Positions 56,354-64,000 of a stretch of DNA of 64,000 nt are shown here, piece after piece; position 1 is the stretch's first letter; the number at the start of each line of letters is the position of its first letter. The DNA lies in assembly GCF_009909195.1 (NCBI RefSeq), contig NZ_JAAAMU010000001.1:558001-622000 (forward strand). Direction: 5' to 3'. Source of the DNA: Paenibacillus sacheonensis (GTDB taxonomy: Bacteria; Bacillota; Bacilli; Paenibacillales; Paenibacillaceae). The notes under the pieces were generated by a model, which worked only from the letters and a program-made list of their open reading frames with translations, was not told the DNA's origin and searched no databases. A program made the translations under genes and the position numbers.

Positions 56354-57388
56354 ATGTTTGGTGGTTTTTCGAAGGATTTAGGAATCGATTTGGGTACGGC
56401 TAACACGCTGGTTTATGTCAAAGGAAAAGGAATTGTCGTAAGAGAGCCTTCCGTGGTTGCTCTTCGTACCGATACAAAGAAAATCGAGGCTGTCGGCGAG
56501 CATGCGAAGAAGATGATCGGTCGTACGCCTGGCAACATCCGCGCGATCCGTCCAATGAAAGACGGCGTTATCGCGGATTTCGATACGACTTCAACAATGA
56601 TCAAGTATTTCATTCGCCAAGCGCAGAAAAGCCGTTCTTTGTTCCCGCGCCATCCGAACGTCATGGTTTGCGTGCCTTCCGGCATCACGGCCGTAGAACA
56701 GCGCGCCGTTAAAGACGCAACCGTTCAAGCTGGCGCCCGGGAAGCATTCACGATCGAAGAGCCGTTCGCGGCGGCGATCGGCGCGGATCTGCCGGTTTGG
56801 GAGCCGACCGGAAGCATGGTCGTGGATATCGGCGGCGGCACGACGGAAGTGGCGGTTATTTCGCTGGGCGGCATCGTGACGAGCCGTTCCATCCGCATTG
56901 CCGGCGACGAAATGGACGAAGCGATCATTCAGTACATCAAGCGGATGTACAATCTGATGATCGGGGAACGGACATCGGAACAATTGAAGATGGAAATCGG
57001 CGCGGCGCTTGCCCCGGAACAGCAGGAAACGATCGAGATCCGCGGCCGCGACCTCGTGTCCGGACTGCCGAAGACGCTTCCGATTTCATCCGACGAAATT
57101 TGCGAGGCGCTTGCGGATACGGTCAATGCGATCGTGGACGCCGTCAAAATCACGCTGGAGAAATGTCCGCCTGAGTTGTCCGCGGATATCATGGACCGCG
57201 GTATCGTTCTTACGGGCGGCGGCGCGCTGCTCAAAAACCTGGACAAGCTGCTGGCTCGCGAGACGGGCATGCCGGTCATCGTTGCCGAAAATCCGCTTGA
57301 CTGCGTAGCGATCGGAACGGGCAGGGCGCTTGACCACATCGATTTGTTCAAAACACGCGGAGGCCCAGTTTCCCGTTCCAAGAAGTAA
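56354..57388 (+). CDS. mreB: Rod-shape-determining actin homologue MreB
   Basis: A 344-residue filament protein. [21 protein letters not shown] (phosphate 1), [19 protein letters not shown] (phosphate 2) and [17 protein letters not shown] (adenosine site) define the actin fold. It guides lateral wall synthesis with MreC, MreD and RodA. AAAGGAAG precedes the ATG at 56354; a start 30 bases earlier is rejected. Confidence 0.97.
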   Translation: MFGGFSKDLGIDLGTANTLVYVKGKGIVVREPSVVALRTDTKKIEAVGEHAKKMIGRTPGNIRAIRPMKDGVIADFDTTSTMIKYFIRQAQKSRSLFPRHPNVMVCVPSGITAVEQRAVKDATVQAGAREAFTIEEPFAAAIGADLPVWEPTGSMVVDIGGGTTEVAVISLGGIVTSRSIRIAGDEMDEAIIQYIKRMYNLMIGERTSEQLKMEIGAALAPEQQETIEIRGRDLVSGLPKTLPISSDEICEALADTVNAIVDAVKITLEKCPPELSADIMDRGIVLTGGGALLKNLDKLLARETGMPVIVAENPLDCVAIGTGRALDHIDLFKTRGGPVSRSKK

Positions 57389-57490
57389 TCCGGCACGTGG
57401 ACTTAGGGGAAAACGGATGAGCGACGCTGATCGGTTGAACGAGCATGAGGGTCGTTCGGCTTTCAGCATGGAATGGGCGGGTGAAGCGAA

Positions 57491-58366
57491 GTGTTTAATT
57501 GGATGCGCAACAGACGGATGTTTGTGCTCATGATCGTGTTTATTCTCTTCGTCGCCGTAATGGGCTTCTCCATCGGCGACCGGAAGAAGCTGACGTGGCC
57601 GGAGAATTTCGCGCTCGATACGTCGGGCTTCTTCCAACAATGGCTGTACAGGCCTGCTGGTTATGTATCGAACCTGATTCACGATCTCTCCCATATGCGC
57701 GAGGTTTACAAGGAGAACGAGCAGCTGCGCATCGCCGCCGCCGCGTACGCGCGGGACAGCATCAAATACAACGGCATGGAAGACAAATTAAAAAAGCTTC
57801 AGGACGATCTCCATTTCACCGAGCGCCAGAGACAGCTGGACAATTACAAATATCTCATCGCGCAGGTCATAGCCGTCAGCACCGACCCGTACGACGAGAC
57901 GATCCGCATCAATCTGGGTTCCAAGGACGGCATCAAGCCGAACATGGCCGTCGTGACGAACAAAGGCTTGGTCGGCTTGATCACTCGGGTCGATCCGTTC
58001 TTCTCGTCCGTCATGCCGATCACGAAGCTGAACGTCAATTCGGCGGATACGAAGCTGATCGCGGCGACCGTGCTCGGCAAGGAAGAAGAATCGTTCGGCA
58101 TCGTGGATAACTACGATACGGAAACAGGCAAGCTGTCCATGTCCAAAATATCCGAGCACGATCCGCTTAAGAAGGGCGATACGGTCATTTCCTCAGGCAA
58201 AGGCAACGTCTTCCCTCGCGGAATGGTCATCGGCACGGTCGACAGCAGCCAAGTGGGAGACTTCGGCCTTACGTATACGGCGACGATTACGCCGGCTGCG
58301 GATTTCGATCATTTGAGGGAAGTATTCGTCGTTCAAACGCCGGATACGGGAGACACGGCGCCATGA
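57491..58366 (+). CDS. mreC: Rod-shape-determining protein MreC
   Basis: A 291-residue protein with a short cytoplasmic start, one membrane segment (about 10-27), a coiled coil (about 70-110; MREVYKENEQLRIAAAAYARD) and a beta-rich extracellular domain (QVIAVSTDPYDETIRINLGSKDGIK). GTG start; mreD overlaps the stop (ATGA). The 100 bases after mreB contain a 38-codon open frame at 57420 that is probably chance. Confidence 0.95.
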   Translation: MFNWMRNRRMFVLMIVFILFVAVMGFSIGDRKKLTWPENFALDTSGFFQQWLYRPAGYVSNLIHDLSHMREVYKENEQLRIAAAAYARDSIKYNGMEDKLKKLQDDLHFTERQRQLDNYKYLIAQVIAVSTDPYDETIRINLGSKDGIKPNMAVVTNKGLVGLITRVDPFFSSVMPITKLNVNSADTKLIAATVLGKEEESFGIVDNYDTETGKLSMSKISEHDPLKKGDTVISSGKGNVFPRGMVIGTVDSSQVGDFGLTYTATITPAADFDHLREVFVVQTPDTGDTAP

Positions 58367-58887
58367 GCATGCAGCGCATTATCATCGTCATGCTGCTCTT
58401 CTTCCTCTCCGAGGGGACGATCTTCTATTGGCTGATTCCCGGCGATCTCGTCGGGCGCATTATTCCTCATTTTACGCTGGCTTTCGTATTATTCGCCGCG
58501 CTATACCGGGGACGCCATGCCTCGCTGCTGCTCGGCCTTTCCTTCGGATTGCTGCAGGACCTGGCCTTCTATGGCCGGATTATCGGCGTTCATTCCTTCT
58601 CGATGGGGCTCGTCGGTTATATGACGGGCCTTCTTCTGGAGCGCAAACGCAGCACGCTGTTGATGGCGCTGTCCATGATCGGCTTATCCACTCTCGTTTA
58701 CGATACGGTCGTCTATTTCATTTACAAGGTATTCCGGCTTACGGACCTCACTTATGAATATTCGCTGTACCAGCACATCATTCCGAGCTTGTTTCTTCAG
58801 TTATTATTCGCATTGGCGCTGTACATACCGGCAAGACGTTGGTTCGAGGGCAGCCTCAAGCCCAAAACCGAAGAAGAAGAAGTTTAG
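58363..58887 (+). CDS. mreD: Rod-shape-determining protein MreD
   Basis: A 174-residue membrane protein with about five hydrophobic segments and GLLQDLAFYGRIIGVHSFSM, typical for MreD. It starts in the mreC stop codon (ATGA), and a charged tail (KPKTEEEE) ends it. Confidence 0.92.
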   Translation: MSMQRIIIVMLLFFLSEGTIFYWLIPGDLVGRIIPHFTLAFVLFAALYRGRHASLLLGLSFGLLQDLAFYGRIIGVHSFSMGLVGYMTGLLLERKRSTLLMALSMIGLSTLVYDTVVYFIYKVFRLTDLTYEYSLYQHIIPSLFLQLLFALALYIPARRWFEGSLKPKTEEEEV

Positions 58888-58953
58888 GACAGCTCCCATG
58901 CAGGAATAAGCGCGCGGATGAAAGAATCGTATAGAGAGAGGGGTGGGACGAGC

Positions 58954-59613
58954 GTGACCGAGAAGCAGCATATTACGATAAAAGGCGTCAAAGAAGGCTT
59001 GATCTTTCTCCTTGACGACAATTGCGAGTTTTCCATCTTGCTGGACGAACTGCAGTACAAATTGGAAAAGTCGCATCAACAGCTGCTGACAGGTCCTATC
59101 GTTCATGTCCAAGTAAAGCTGGGCTCCCGTCATGTGACCGAGGAAGATAAAGAACGGATTAGGGCGACGATTCGCCAGCAGGGCAATTTGCTTGTGCAAT
59201 CGGTCGAGAGCGAAGCAATCGCCCCTGAGAAGCCCGAGGACGGCAATAATATTAAAGTGCTCACAGGTATCGTGCGCTCCGGCCAAACGATGGAGCATGA
59301 CGGAAACCTGCTGCTGATGGGGGACGTAAACCCTGGCGGCACGGTGCTCTGCACGGGCGACATTTATGTGCTCGGCGCTCTCCGCGGACTGGCGCATGCC
59401 GGCTGCGAAGGCCGCAAGGAAGCCGTCATCGCAGCATCGCTGCTGCGACCGACGCAGCTGCGCATCGACGATGTCATCAGCCGTCCGCCGGACGAGTGGA
59501 TGACGGGCGATGCGCTGATGGAGTTTGCGTTTCTGAGCGAAGGTGTAATGAAGATCGATAAGTTGACGCAGCTGCAGCGGATACGCAGGCTGCCGATCGT
59601 GTTTAGAGCTTGA
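58954..59613 (+). CDS. minC: Septum site-determining protein MinC
   Basis: A 219-residue FtsZ inhibitor. The N-terminal domain begins ITIKGVKEGLIFLLDDNCEF and the C-terminal beta-helix has GNLLLMGDVNPGGTVLCTGDIYVLGALRGLAHAG, the signature that binds MinD. The GTG at 58954 after GAGAGGGGTG is preferred to an upstream ATG at 58918. Confidence 0.95.
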   Translation: MTEKQHITIKGVKEGLIFLLDDNCEFSILLDELQYKLEKSHQQLLTGPIVHVQVKLGSRHVTEEDKERIRATIRQQGNLLVQSVESEAIAPEKPEDGNNIKVLTGIVRSGQTMEHDGNLLLMGDVNPGGTVLCTGDIYVLGALRGLAHAGCEGRKEAVIAASLLRPTQLRIDDVISRPPDEWMTGDALMEFAFLSEGVMKIDKLTQLQRIRRLPIVFRA

Positions 59614-59630
59614 GCGGGGAGTGTGAAGTC

Positions 59631-60422
59631 ATGGGAGAAGCGATTGTGGTTACATCGGGGAAAGGCGGCGTCGGCAAAACGACGACATCGGCCAATATCG
59701 GGACTGCGCTTGCTTTGCTTGGCAAAAAGGTATGCATGGTGGATACCGATATCGGCCTGCGCAATCTGGACGTGGTCATGGGTCTGGAGAATCGGATCAT
59801 TTATGATTTGATCGATGTCGCGGAAGGGCGCTGCAGGCTGAACCAGGCACTGGTGAAGGATAAGCGGTTCGAAGAGCTGTACATGCTGCCGGCTGCCCAA
59901 ACGAAGGATAAGAACGCGGTTACGCCCGAGCAGGTGAAAGATATGATTCTCGAGCTGAAGAAAGAGTTCGAATACGTCATCATCGACTGCCCCGCCGGTA
60001 TCGAACAGGGATTCCGCAATGCGATTGCCGGGGCGGACCGCGCCATTGTCGTGACGACGCCCGAGAACGCGGCCGTTCGCGACGCGGACCGTGTAATCGG
60101 CTTGCTTGAGCAGTCGCAGGTCCCAGCGCGTCTCGTCATCAACCGCATTCGAGTGAATATGGTGAAATCCGGGGAAATGCTGGATATCGACGAAATCTGC
60201 CAGGTGCTTGCGATCGACCTGCTCGGCATCGTACCCGACGACGAGAAGGTCATCCGCTCCGCGAATGCCGGGGAACCGACGGTCATGGACCCTTCCTCGC
60301 GCGCGGCGATCGCTTACCGCAATATTTCCAGGCGGATGCTGGGCGATATGGTTCCCCTCATGCAATTGGAAGAGAAGGCCGGCGTCATGAAGCGTTTCCG
60401 CAAGTTTCTTGGAATAGGATGA
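59631..60422 (+). CDS. minD: Septum site-determining ATPase MinD
   Basis: A 263-residue deviant-Walker ATPase (VVTSGKGGVGKTTTSANIG, with the signature Lys11) that recruits MinC to the membrane. The C-terminal MKRFRKFLGIG is the amphipathic membrane-targeting helix. Starts 17 bases after minC with GGGGAG upstream. A minE gene is absent, as usual in Bacilli, where DivIVA sets topology. Confidence 0.97.
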   Translation: MGEAIVVTSGKGGVGKTTTSANIGTALALLGKKVCMVDTDIGLRNLDVVMGLENRIIYDLIDVAEGRCRLNQALVKDKRFEELYMLPAAQTKDKNAVTPEQVKDMILELKKEFEYVIIDCPAGIEQGFRNAIAGADRAIVVTTPENAAVRDADRVIGLLEQSQVPARLVINRIRVNMVKSGEMLDIDEICQVLAIDLLGIVPDDEKVIRSANAGEPTVMDPSSRAAIAYRNISRRMLGDMVPLMQLEEKAGVMKRFRKFLGIG

Positions 60423-60429
60423 TTGTGAA

Positions 60430-61578
60430 GTGCTGAATAAACTGAAAAAAATCGATGTGGGCATGATCGTCATTCTGCTGGCCTTTGGGGTCGTGAGCAC
60501 GATGCTCGTGCATAGCGCCACGTACGGCAATCCGGAGTACGCCGGCTATGACACGAAGACGATCATTTTCTACGGTCTTGGGTTTTTCGTCGCGATTGTC
60601 GCAGCCTTGCTCGATTACCGAATCTATTTGAAGGCGTGGTACGTTCTGTACGGCATCGGCTTGATTCTGCTCGTCGTCGTCTATTTGACGGCACCGGAAA
60701 TCAACGGCGCGAAGAGCTGGTTTCCGCTTCCGGGCGGCCTCCAGTTCCAGCCCGCCGAGATGGTCAAGCTGATTCTGATCATTACCGTCGCCTACTTAAT
60801 GGGCCGCCGCCAGGGCGAGCCGCTTCGCGTGCGGCAGGATTTGTTCGTGGTGGCGTTCTTCTCGTTCGTGCCGTTCGCGCTCGTCATGATTCAGCCGGAT
60901 CTCGGGAATGCCATTATCTATCTCGTCATCGTGCTGGGCATGCTGTGGATCGGCAACGTCCGTTATACGCACGTCCTGCTTGGTCTTGGCGTCGTCATAG
61001 GCGGGATCATGCTGTTCATGTTCTTGTTTAATACCTATAACACGGAGATCCACGATTATGCGGCGAAGAACCACAAACTCCATTGGTACGAGCGGATCAA
61101 CGGCTTTTTCAATCCGGAGACCGCTTCCGAGAAGGAAGTGTACCAGGCGAACAAGGCCAAGATCGCGATCGGCTCAGGCGGGCTGATGGGCGATGGGTAC
61201 ATGAAGGGCGAGTCCAAAAACCGCAAATTCATTCCGTATCCATACTCGGACGCGATCTTCGTCGTCATCGGCGAGGAGTTCGGCTTCCAAGGCGCCGCGG
61301 TCGTGCTCATGCTCTACTTCCTGTTGATTTATAGGATGATCATTATCGCCTTCCAGTGTTATGACTTGCGAGGATCATTCATCGTGATCGGGATCGTATC
61401 GATGTACGTCTTCCAAGTCTTCCAAAACATCGGCATGATGATCGGCCTGATGCCGATTACGGGCATCACGCTGCCGTTCATCAGCTACGGCGGCACGTCG
61501 CTGCTGCTGAACATGCTTTGCATCGGCCTCGTATTCAGCGTGAAAGTCCATCAGGAGAAATACGAACTAGCTACCTAA
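60430..61578 (+). CDS. rodA: Rod-shape SEDS glycosyltransferase RodA
   Basis: A 382-residue membrane protein with about ten segments, of the FtsW/RodA/SpoVE family. The catalytic Asp lies in MIQPDLGNAIIYL; GGLMGDGYMKGESKNRKFIPYPYSDAIFVVIGEEFGF and ITLPFISYGGTSLL are family hallmarks. The place after mreBCD-minCD and the length fit RodA better than FtsW. It starts with GTG 8 bases after minD. Confidence 0.93.
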   Translation: MLNKLKKIDVGMIVILLAFGVVSTMLVHSATYGNPEYAGYDTKTIIFYGLGFFVAIVAALLDYRIYLKAWYVLYGIGLILLVVVYLTAPEINGAKSWFPLPGGLQFQPAEMVKLILIITVAYLMGRRQGEPLRVRQDLFVVAFFSFVPFALVMIQPDLGNAIIYLVIVLGMLWIGNVRYTHVLLGLGVVIGGIMLFMFLFNTYNTEIHDYAAKNHKLHWYERINGFFNPETASEKEVYQANKAKIAIGSGGLMGDGYMKGESKNRKFIPYPYSDAIFVVIGEEFGFQGAAVVLMLYFLLIYRMIIIAFQCYDLRGSFIVIGIVSMYVFQVFQNIGMMIGLMPITGITLPFISYGGTSLLLNMLCIGLVFSVKVHQEKYELAT

Positions 61579-61608
61579 CCGTCCGGCGCTGCCGGGCGGT
61601 TTTCTTTC
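61577..61608 (+). terminator. Terminator after rodA
   Basis: AACCGTCCGGC pairs with GCCGGGCGGTT around a GCT loop, followed by TTCTTT. Confidence 0.72.
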
Positions 61609-61711
61609 ATTCCGGCATTCAAGCGTTTCGGTGTTCCAGGCGAACTCATAACCCGTCCAAGCGTCTCATATACTGGAGTGAACAAGCTGTATAAAGGTGG
61701 AGGGATTGGCG

Positions 61712-62704
61712 ATGGATACCCGAAACGGCATCCGCGAACGCAGACAAGAGCGCATTCGCCGGATTATGGAGAGTAACGCCGCACAAGCACAGGCGGGGCG
61801 GCATTCCGTAGAGCCTCAGCTGCTGGAGCCGCAGACGAAGAGGCTTCAGGCACAACCGATTTTGCCGCAGCCCGCGCAGGCGGACAGCCGTGTGGAGAAC
61901 ATGCAGGAACATTCGGTACATCCGGTACGGCTGCGCGAGGAAGATCCGGAACGGCTGTGGAAGGCGAACCCCAATCCATGGCAAACGGCCGGTTGGAACA
62001 TTGCGCCGCTGCCAAGCAAGGATATCCGGGCGAGCAAGGCGGGAGGGCCTCCGCCCGATCCATCGGAGACCGGCGGCCGCTTCATCGTGCGCGGGCTGTT
62101 CATTCAGTCCGTCATTGCAGCAGCGCTGTTCGTTATCGTGTACCTGATGTTCCAGACGCAAATGCCCGCCGCGAAGAAAGGCCAAGAAGCGGTAACAGCC
62201 GCTCTAACGGAGAATATGGACTTTAACGCTTCGGCGTCTCTTTATAAGAAATGGTTTGCGGGTGCCCCTTCGTTCATCCCGTTCTTCGGCAGCAAGGACG
62301 AGGAGTCCCGGCTTGCCGAAGGCGCCGTCGAGATGCCGATCGTTTCGCCGCTCCCGAATGGCGCGGTCGTGCGCTCGTTCGCGGAAACGCTGAGCGGCGT
62401 CGAAATCGCCGGCAAGCCGGAACAGTCGGTGCTCGCCGCGGAAACCGGACGCGTCATACTCGTTTCCAATAACGGCGATACCGAGGGCGCGACCGTCATG
62501 GTGCAGCATGCTGGGGGGCGCGTAACCGTATATGGCCGGCTTGGCAGCGTCATCGTATCCGCCAATGATTGGGTCGAGGCGGGCAAGACGCTCGGCAAGC
62601 TGTCGGAGACGAAGGCGGAGGATGGCAGCCAAAGCCTGTTATTCTTCGCGGTAAAGGAGCAAGGCCGATACGTCAATCCGGCGGACGTCGTTCCGATTGA
62701 TTAA
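61712..62704 (+). CDS. spoIVFA: Stage IV sporulation protein FA-like (degenerate M23 domain)
   Basis: A 330-residue protein with a long polar N-terminal half, one membrane segment (about 130-147, FIQSVIAAALFVIVYLMF) and a C-terminal M23-like domain (about 240-320; GRVILVSNNGDTEGATVMVQHAGG). The zinc-binding H-x-H/H-x3-D residues of active M23 peptidases are missing, as in SpoIVFA, which inhibits the SpoIVFB protease. spoIVFB follows with overlap. The ATG at 61712 has a GGTGGAGGG site. Confidence 0.87.
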   Translation: MDTRNGIRERRQERIRRIMESNAAQAQAGRHSVEPQLLEPQTKRLQAQPILPQPAQADSRVENMQEHSVHPVRLREEDPERLWKANPNPWQTAGWNIAPLPSKDIRASKAGGPPPDPSETGGRFIVRGLFIQSVIAAALFVIVYLMFQTQMPAAKKGQEAVTAALTENMDFNASASLYKKWFAGAPSFIPFFGSKDEESRLAEGAVEMPIVSPLPNGAVVRSFAETLSGVEIAGKPEQSVLAAETGRVILVSNNGDTEGATVMVQHAGGRVTVYGRLGSVIVSANDWVEAGKTLGKLSETKAEDGSQSLLFFAVKEQGRYVNPADVVPID

Positions 62705-63584
62705 ACTTGGCGGCATCCGGTGGTCCGTTCACCCGCTCTTCGTGCTCATTATGCTCGCTTCTGTTCTTACGGGCTATTTCGTCGAACTGCTGACGTTGTT
62801 TGCGATCGTGCTCGTTCACGAGCTTGGCCACGTTATCGCTGCTCGAGGCTTTGGCTGGACGGTTCGCGAGGTAAAGCTGCTGCCCTTCGGCGGGGTGGCG
62901 GAGGTCGAGGACGGGAGCGGGCTGCCGGCTAGGGAAGAAGCGCTTGTCGCGATTGCCGGACCGCTGCAGAACGCGTGGATGGCGGGCGCCGCCTGGCTGC
63001 TGGGGCAGCTGGGACTGTGGCAGCACGATTGGGCGGCGTACGTCTGCCAAGCGAACCTCATGATCGGCTTGTTCAATTTGCTGCCGATTTTGCCGCTGGA
63101 CGGCGGGAAGCTGATGCAAGCGGGACTTAGCCGCACGCTGACGTTTCACGGAACGCTTGTTTGGGGTACTAGGATTAGCCTGCTCTTTAGCGCTTTAATG
63201 ATTGTATGCGCCGTCGTGCCTGCCGTGCTAAGCGGGAACGCGGTGCATCTTCACCTCAACCTGATCGCCGTCGGCTTGTTTCTGCTGCTTACGAATTGGA
63301 CGGCTTATCGCAATATTCCGTTTCTATTTCTGCGCTTTCTAACGAACAGGGCGCTTTCGTCGACCCGTGCCGTCTCGCGGGGAACATTGGCGTTTCCTAT
63401 TATTGTGCCGAAGGGGTATACCGTGCTCGCTGCGCTGCGGCTGTTTAAGCGGGACAGCTATCATCTGATCGTCGTCATGGAGGAGAAAGGGGATATACTG
63501 GCCGTGCTGCCGGAACAGCGGCTTGTCAGCGGGTTTCTCTCGGACGGAAAAGCAGACCGTGCAGTCTTGGAGCTTTTCATGTAA
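62697..63584 (+). CDS. spoIVFB: Stage IV sporulation site-2 protease SpoIVFB (M50)
   Basis: A 295-residue membrane metalloprotease that releases pro-sigma-K. The zinc site is HELGH near 40 with the third ligand Asp in LPLDGGK near 138; about six membrane segments. The C-terminal 85 residues are a CBS-like domain that binds ATP in the B. subtilis protein. A TTG start overlaps spoIVFA by 8 bases. Confidence 0.92.
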   Translation: MIKLGGIRWSVHPLFVLIMLASVLTGYFVELLTLFAIVLVHELGHVIAARGFGWTVREVKLLPFGGVAEVEDGSGLPAREEALVAIAGPLQNAWMAGAAWLLGQLGLWQHDWAAYVCQANLMIGLFNLLPILPLDGGKLMQAGLSRTLTFHGTLVWGTRISLLFSALMIVCAVVPAVLSGNAVHLHLNLIAVGLFLLLTNWTAYRNIPFLFLRFLTNRALSSTRAVSRGTLAFPIIVPKGYTVLAALRLFKRDSYHLIVVMEEKGDILAVLPEQRLVSGFLSDGKADRAVLELFM

Positions 63585-63627
63585 AATAGGTATCCGTGGA
63601 GACCGACTGAGGCAGGAGGTCATGGGA

Positions 63628-64000
63628 ATGAAAAAAATGCTGGTTCACGGTCAAAAAGACATGCTGCAAATCGCGATTATCGATGAATCGTCATTGTATG
63701 AATACTACATGGAAAAAACCGAACATGCGGGTCAACTGGTCGGAAGTATTTATAAGGGCCGCGTCGTGAACGTGCTGCCGGGCATGCAGGCGGCTTTCGT
63801 CGATATCGGACTTCCGAAGAACGCGTTCTTATATATCGACGACGTGCTTCATCCGCATCTGGAACGGCAGCCGAAGGAAAAACCGCAGATCGGCCAATTG
63901 CTTCAGCCTGGACAGGAACTTCTCGTGCAGGTAATGAAGGAACCGCTTGGAGGCAAAGGCGCCCGAGTTACCACGCATTTTTCGCTGCCTGGCCGCTATT
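63628..64000 (+). CDS. rng: Ribonuclease E/G family protein, N-terminal part
   Basis: The first 124 codons of a gene that runs beyond the window. The sequence GSIYKGRVVNVLPGMQAAFVDIGLPKNAFLYIDD is the S1-containing start of RNase G/CafA, with its usual insertion. The ATG at 63628 stands 7 bases after AGGAGGT; the ATG at 63622 is too close. spoIVFB-rng order occurs in other Bacilli. The catalytic part is not in view. Confidence 0.9.
   Translation, partial: MKKMLVHGQKDMLQIAIIDESSLYEYYMEKTEHAGQLVGSIYKGRVVNVLPGMQAAFVDIGLPKNAFLYIDDVLHPHLERQPKEKPQIGQLLQPGQELLVQVMKEPLGGKGARVTTHFSLPGRY

Noticed and set aside
57420..57533. Short frame between mreB and mreC (38 codons)
   Set aside because: It overlaps the mreC start in another frame, has no conserved look and ends in a Cys-rich out-of-frame reading of mreC.

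Overview
The window looks like a chromosomal segment of a spore-forming, high-GC member of the Paenibacillaceae (Paenibacillus/Cohnella type). The reasons are Firmicute gene sets (LonA and LonB, clpP-clpX, T-box control of valS, the coproporphyrin branch of haem synthesis), many sporulation genes (gerM, spoVID, spoIIB, spoIVFA, spoIVFB, lonB), AGGAGG-type ribosome sites, frequent GTG/TTG starts, and a gene order running from engB through speD and the haem operon to valS-folC-murC, spoIIB, maf-radC, mreBCD-minCD and rodA-spoIVFAB. Almost all of it is ordinary core chromosome; the genus is inference.

Layout. 1-7.9 kb: end of glutamate racemase, a LysM/M14 peptidase, small proteins (DUF1232, a cysteine-free HesB-like protein, DUF1450), then on the minus strand an LTA-synthase-like enzyme and a THUMP RNA methyltransferase, an O-methyltransferase and an MFS transporter. 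8.1-11.6 kb: hemE-hemH-cgoX. 11.7-20.4 kb: a PgpA-like protein, gerM-rph-rdgB, asnB, two unknown overlapping genes, an amidohydrolase and an SDR. 20.9-22.7 kb: a small AT-richer cassette resembling agr quorum sensing. 22.8 kb: tRNA-Arg(UCU). 23.2-33.8 kb: an unknown gene, then proteostasis and isoprenoid genes (tig, clpP, clpX, ispG, lonB, lonA, engB). 34-35.3 kb: an unknown gene and speD with a structured leader. 35.5-43.5 kb: hemA-hemX-sirC-hemC-cobA/hemD-hemB-hemL. 43.5-52.2 kb: RluA-type enzyme, spoVID, T-box-valS-folC, murC. 52.3-64 kb: a broken glycine-rich ORF, an ArsR regulator, spoIIB, DUF4321, maf, radC, mreBCD, minCD, rodA, spoIVFA-spoIVFB and the start of an RNase E/G gene.

How the genes work together. 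Two haem clusters contain every recognisable step from glutamyl-tRNA to coproporphyrin/haem insertion plus the siroheme branch (cobA domain, SirC). mreBCD, rodA, minCD and murC form a growth, shape and division block next to sporulation genes, as in other Bacilli.

The most interesting finding is 20912-22664: a polytopic membrane protein that resembles only the sensor half of an AgrC kinase, an AgrB-type peptidase with its His/Cys pair, a 40-residue AgrD-like peptide that predicts a serine lactone, and a stand-alone LytTR DNA-binding protein. There is no histidine kinase or receiver domain. The second is the leader of speD, which shows mutually exclusive pairings, one of which would cover the ribosome binding site.
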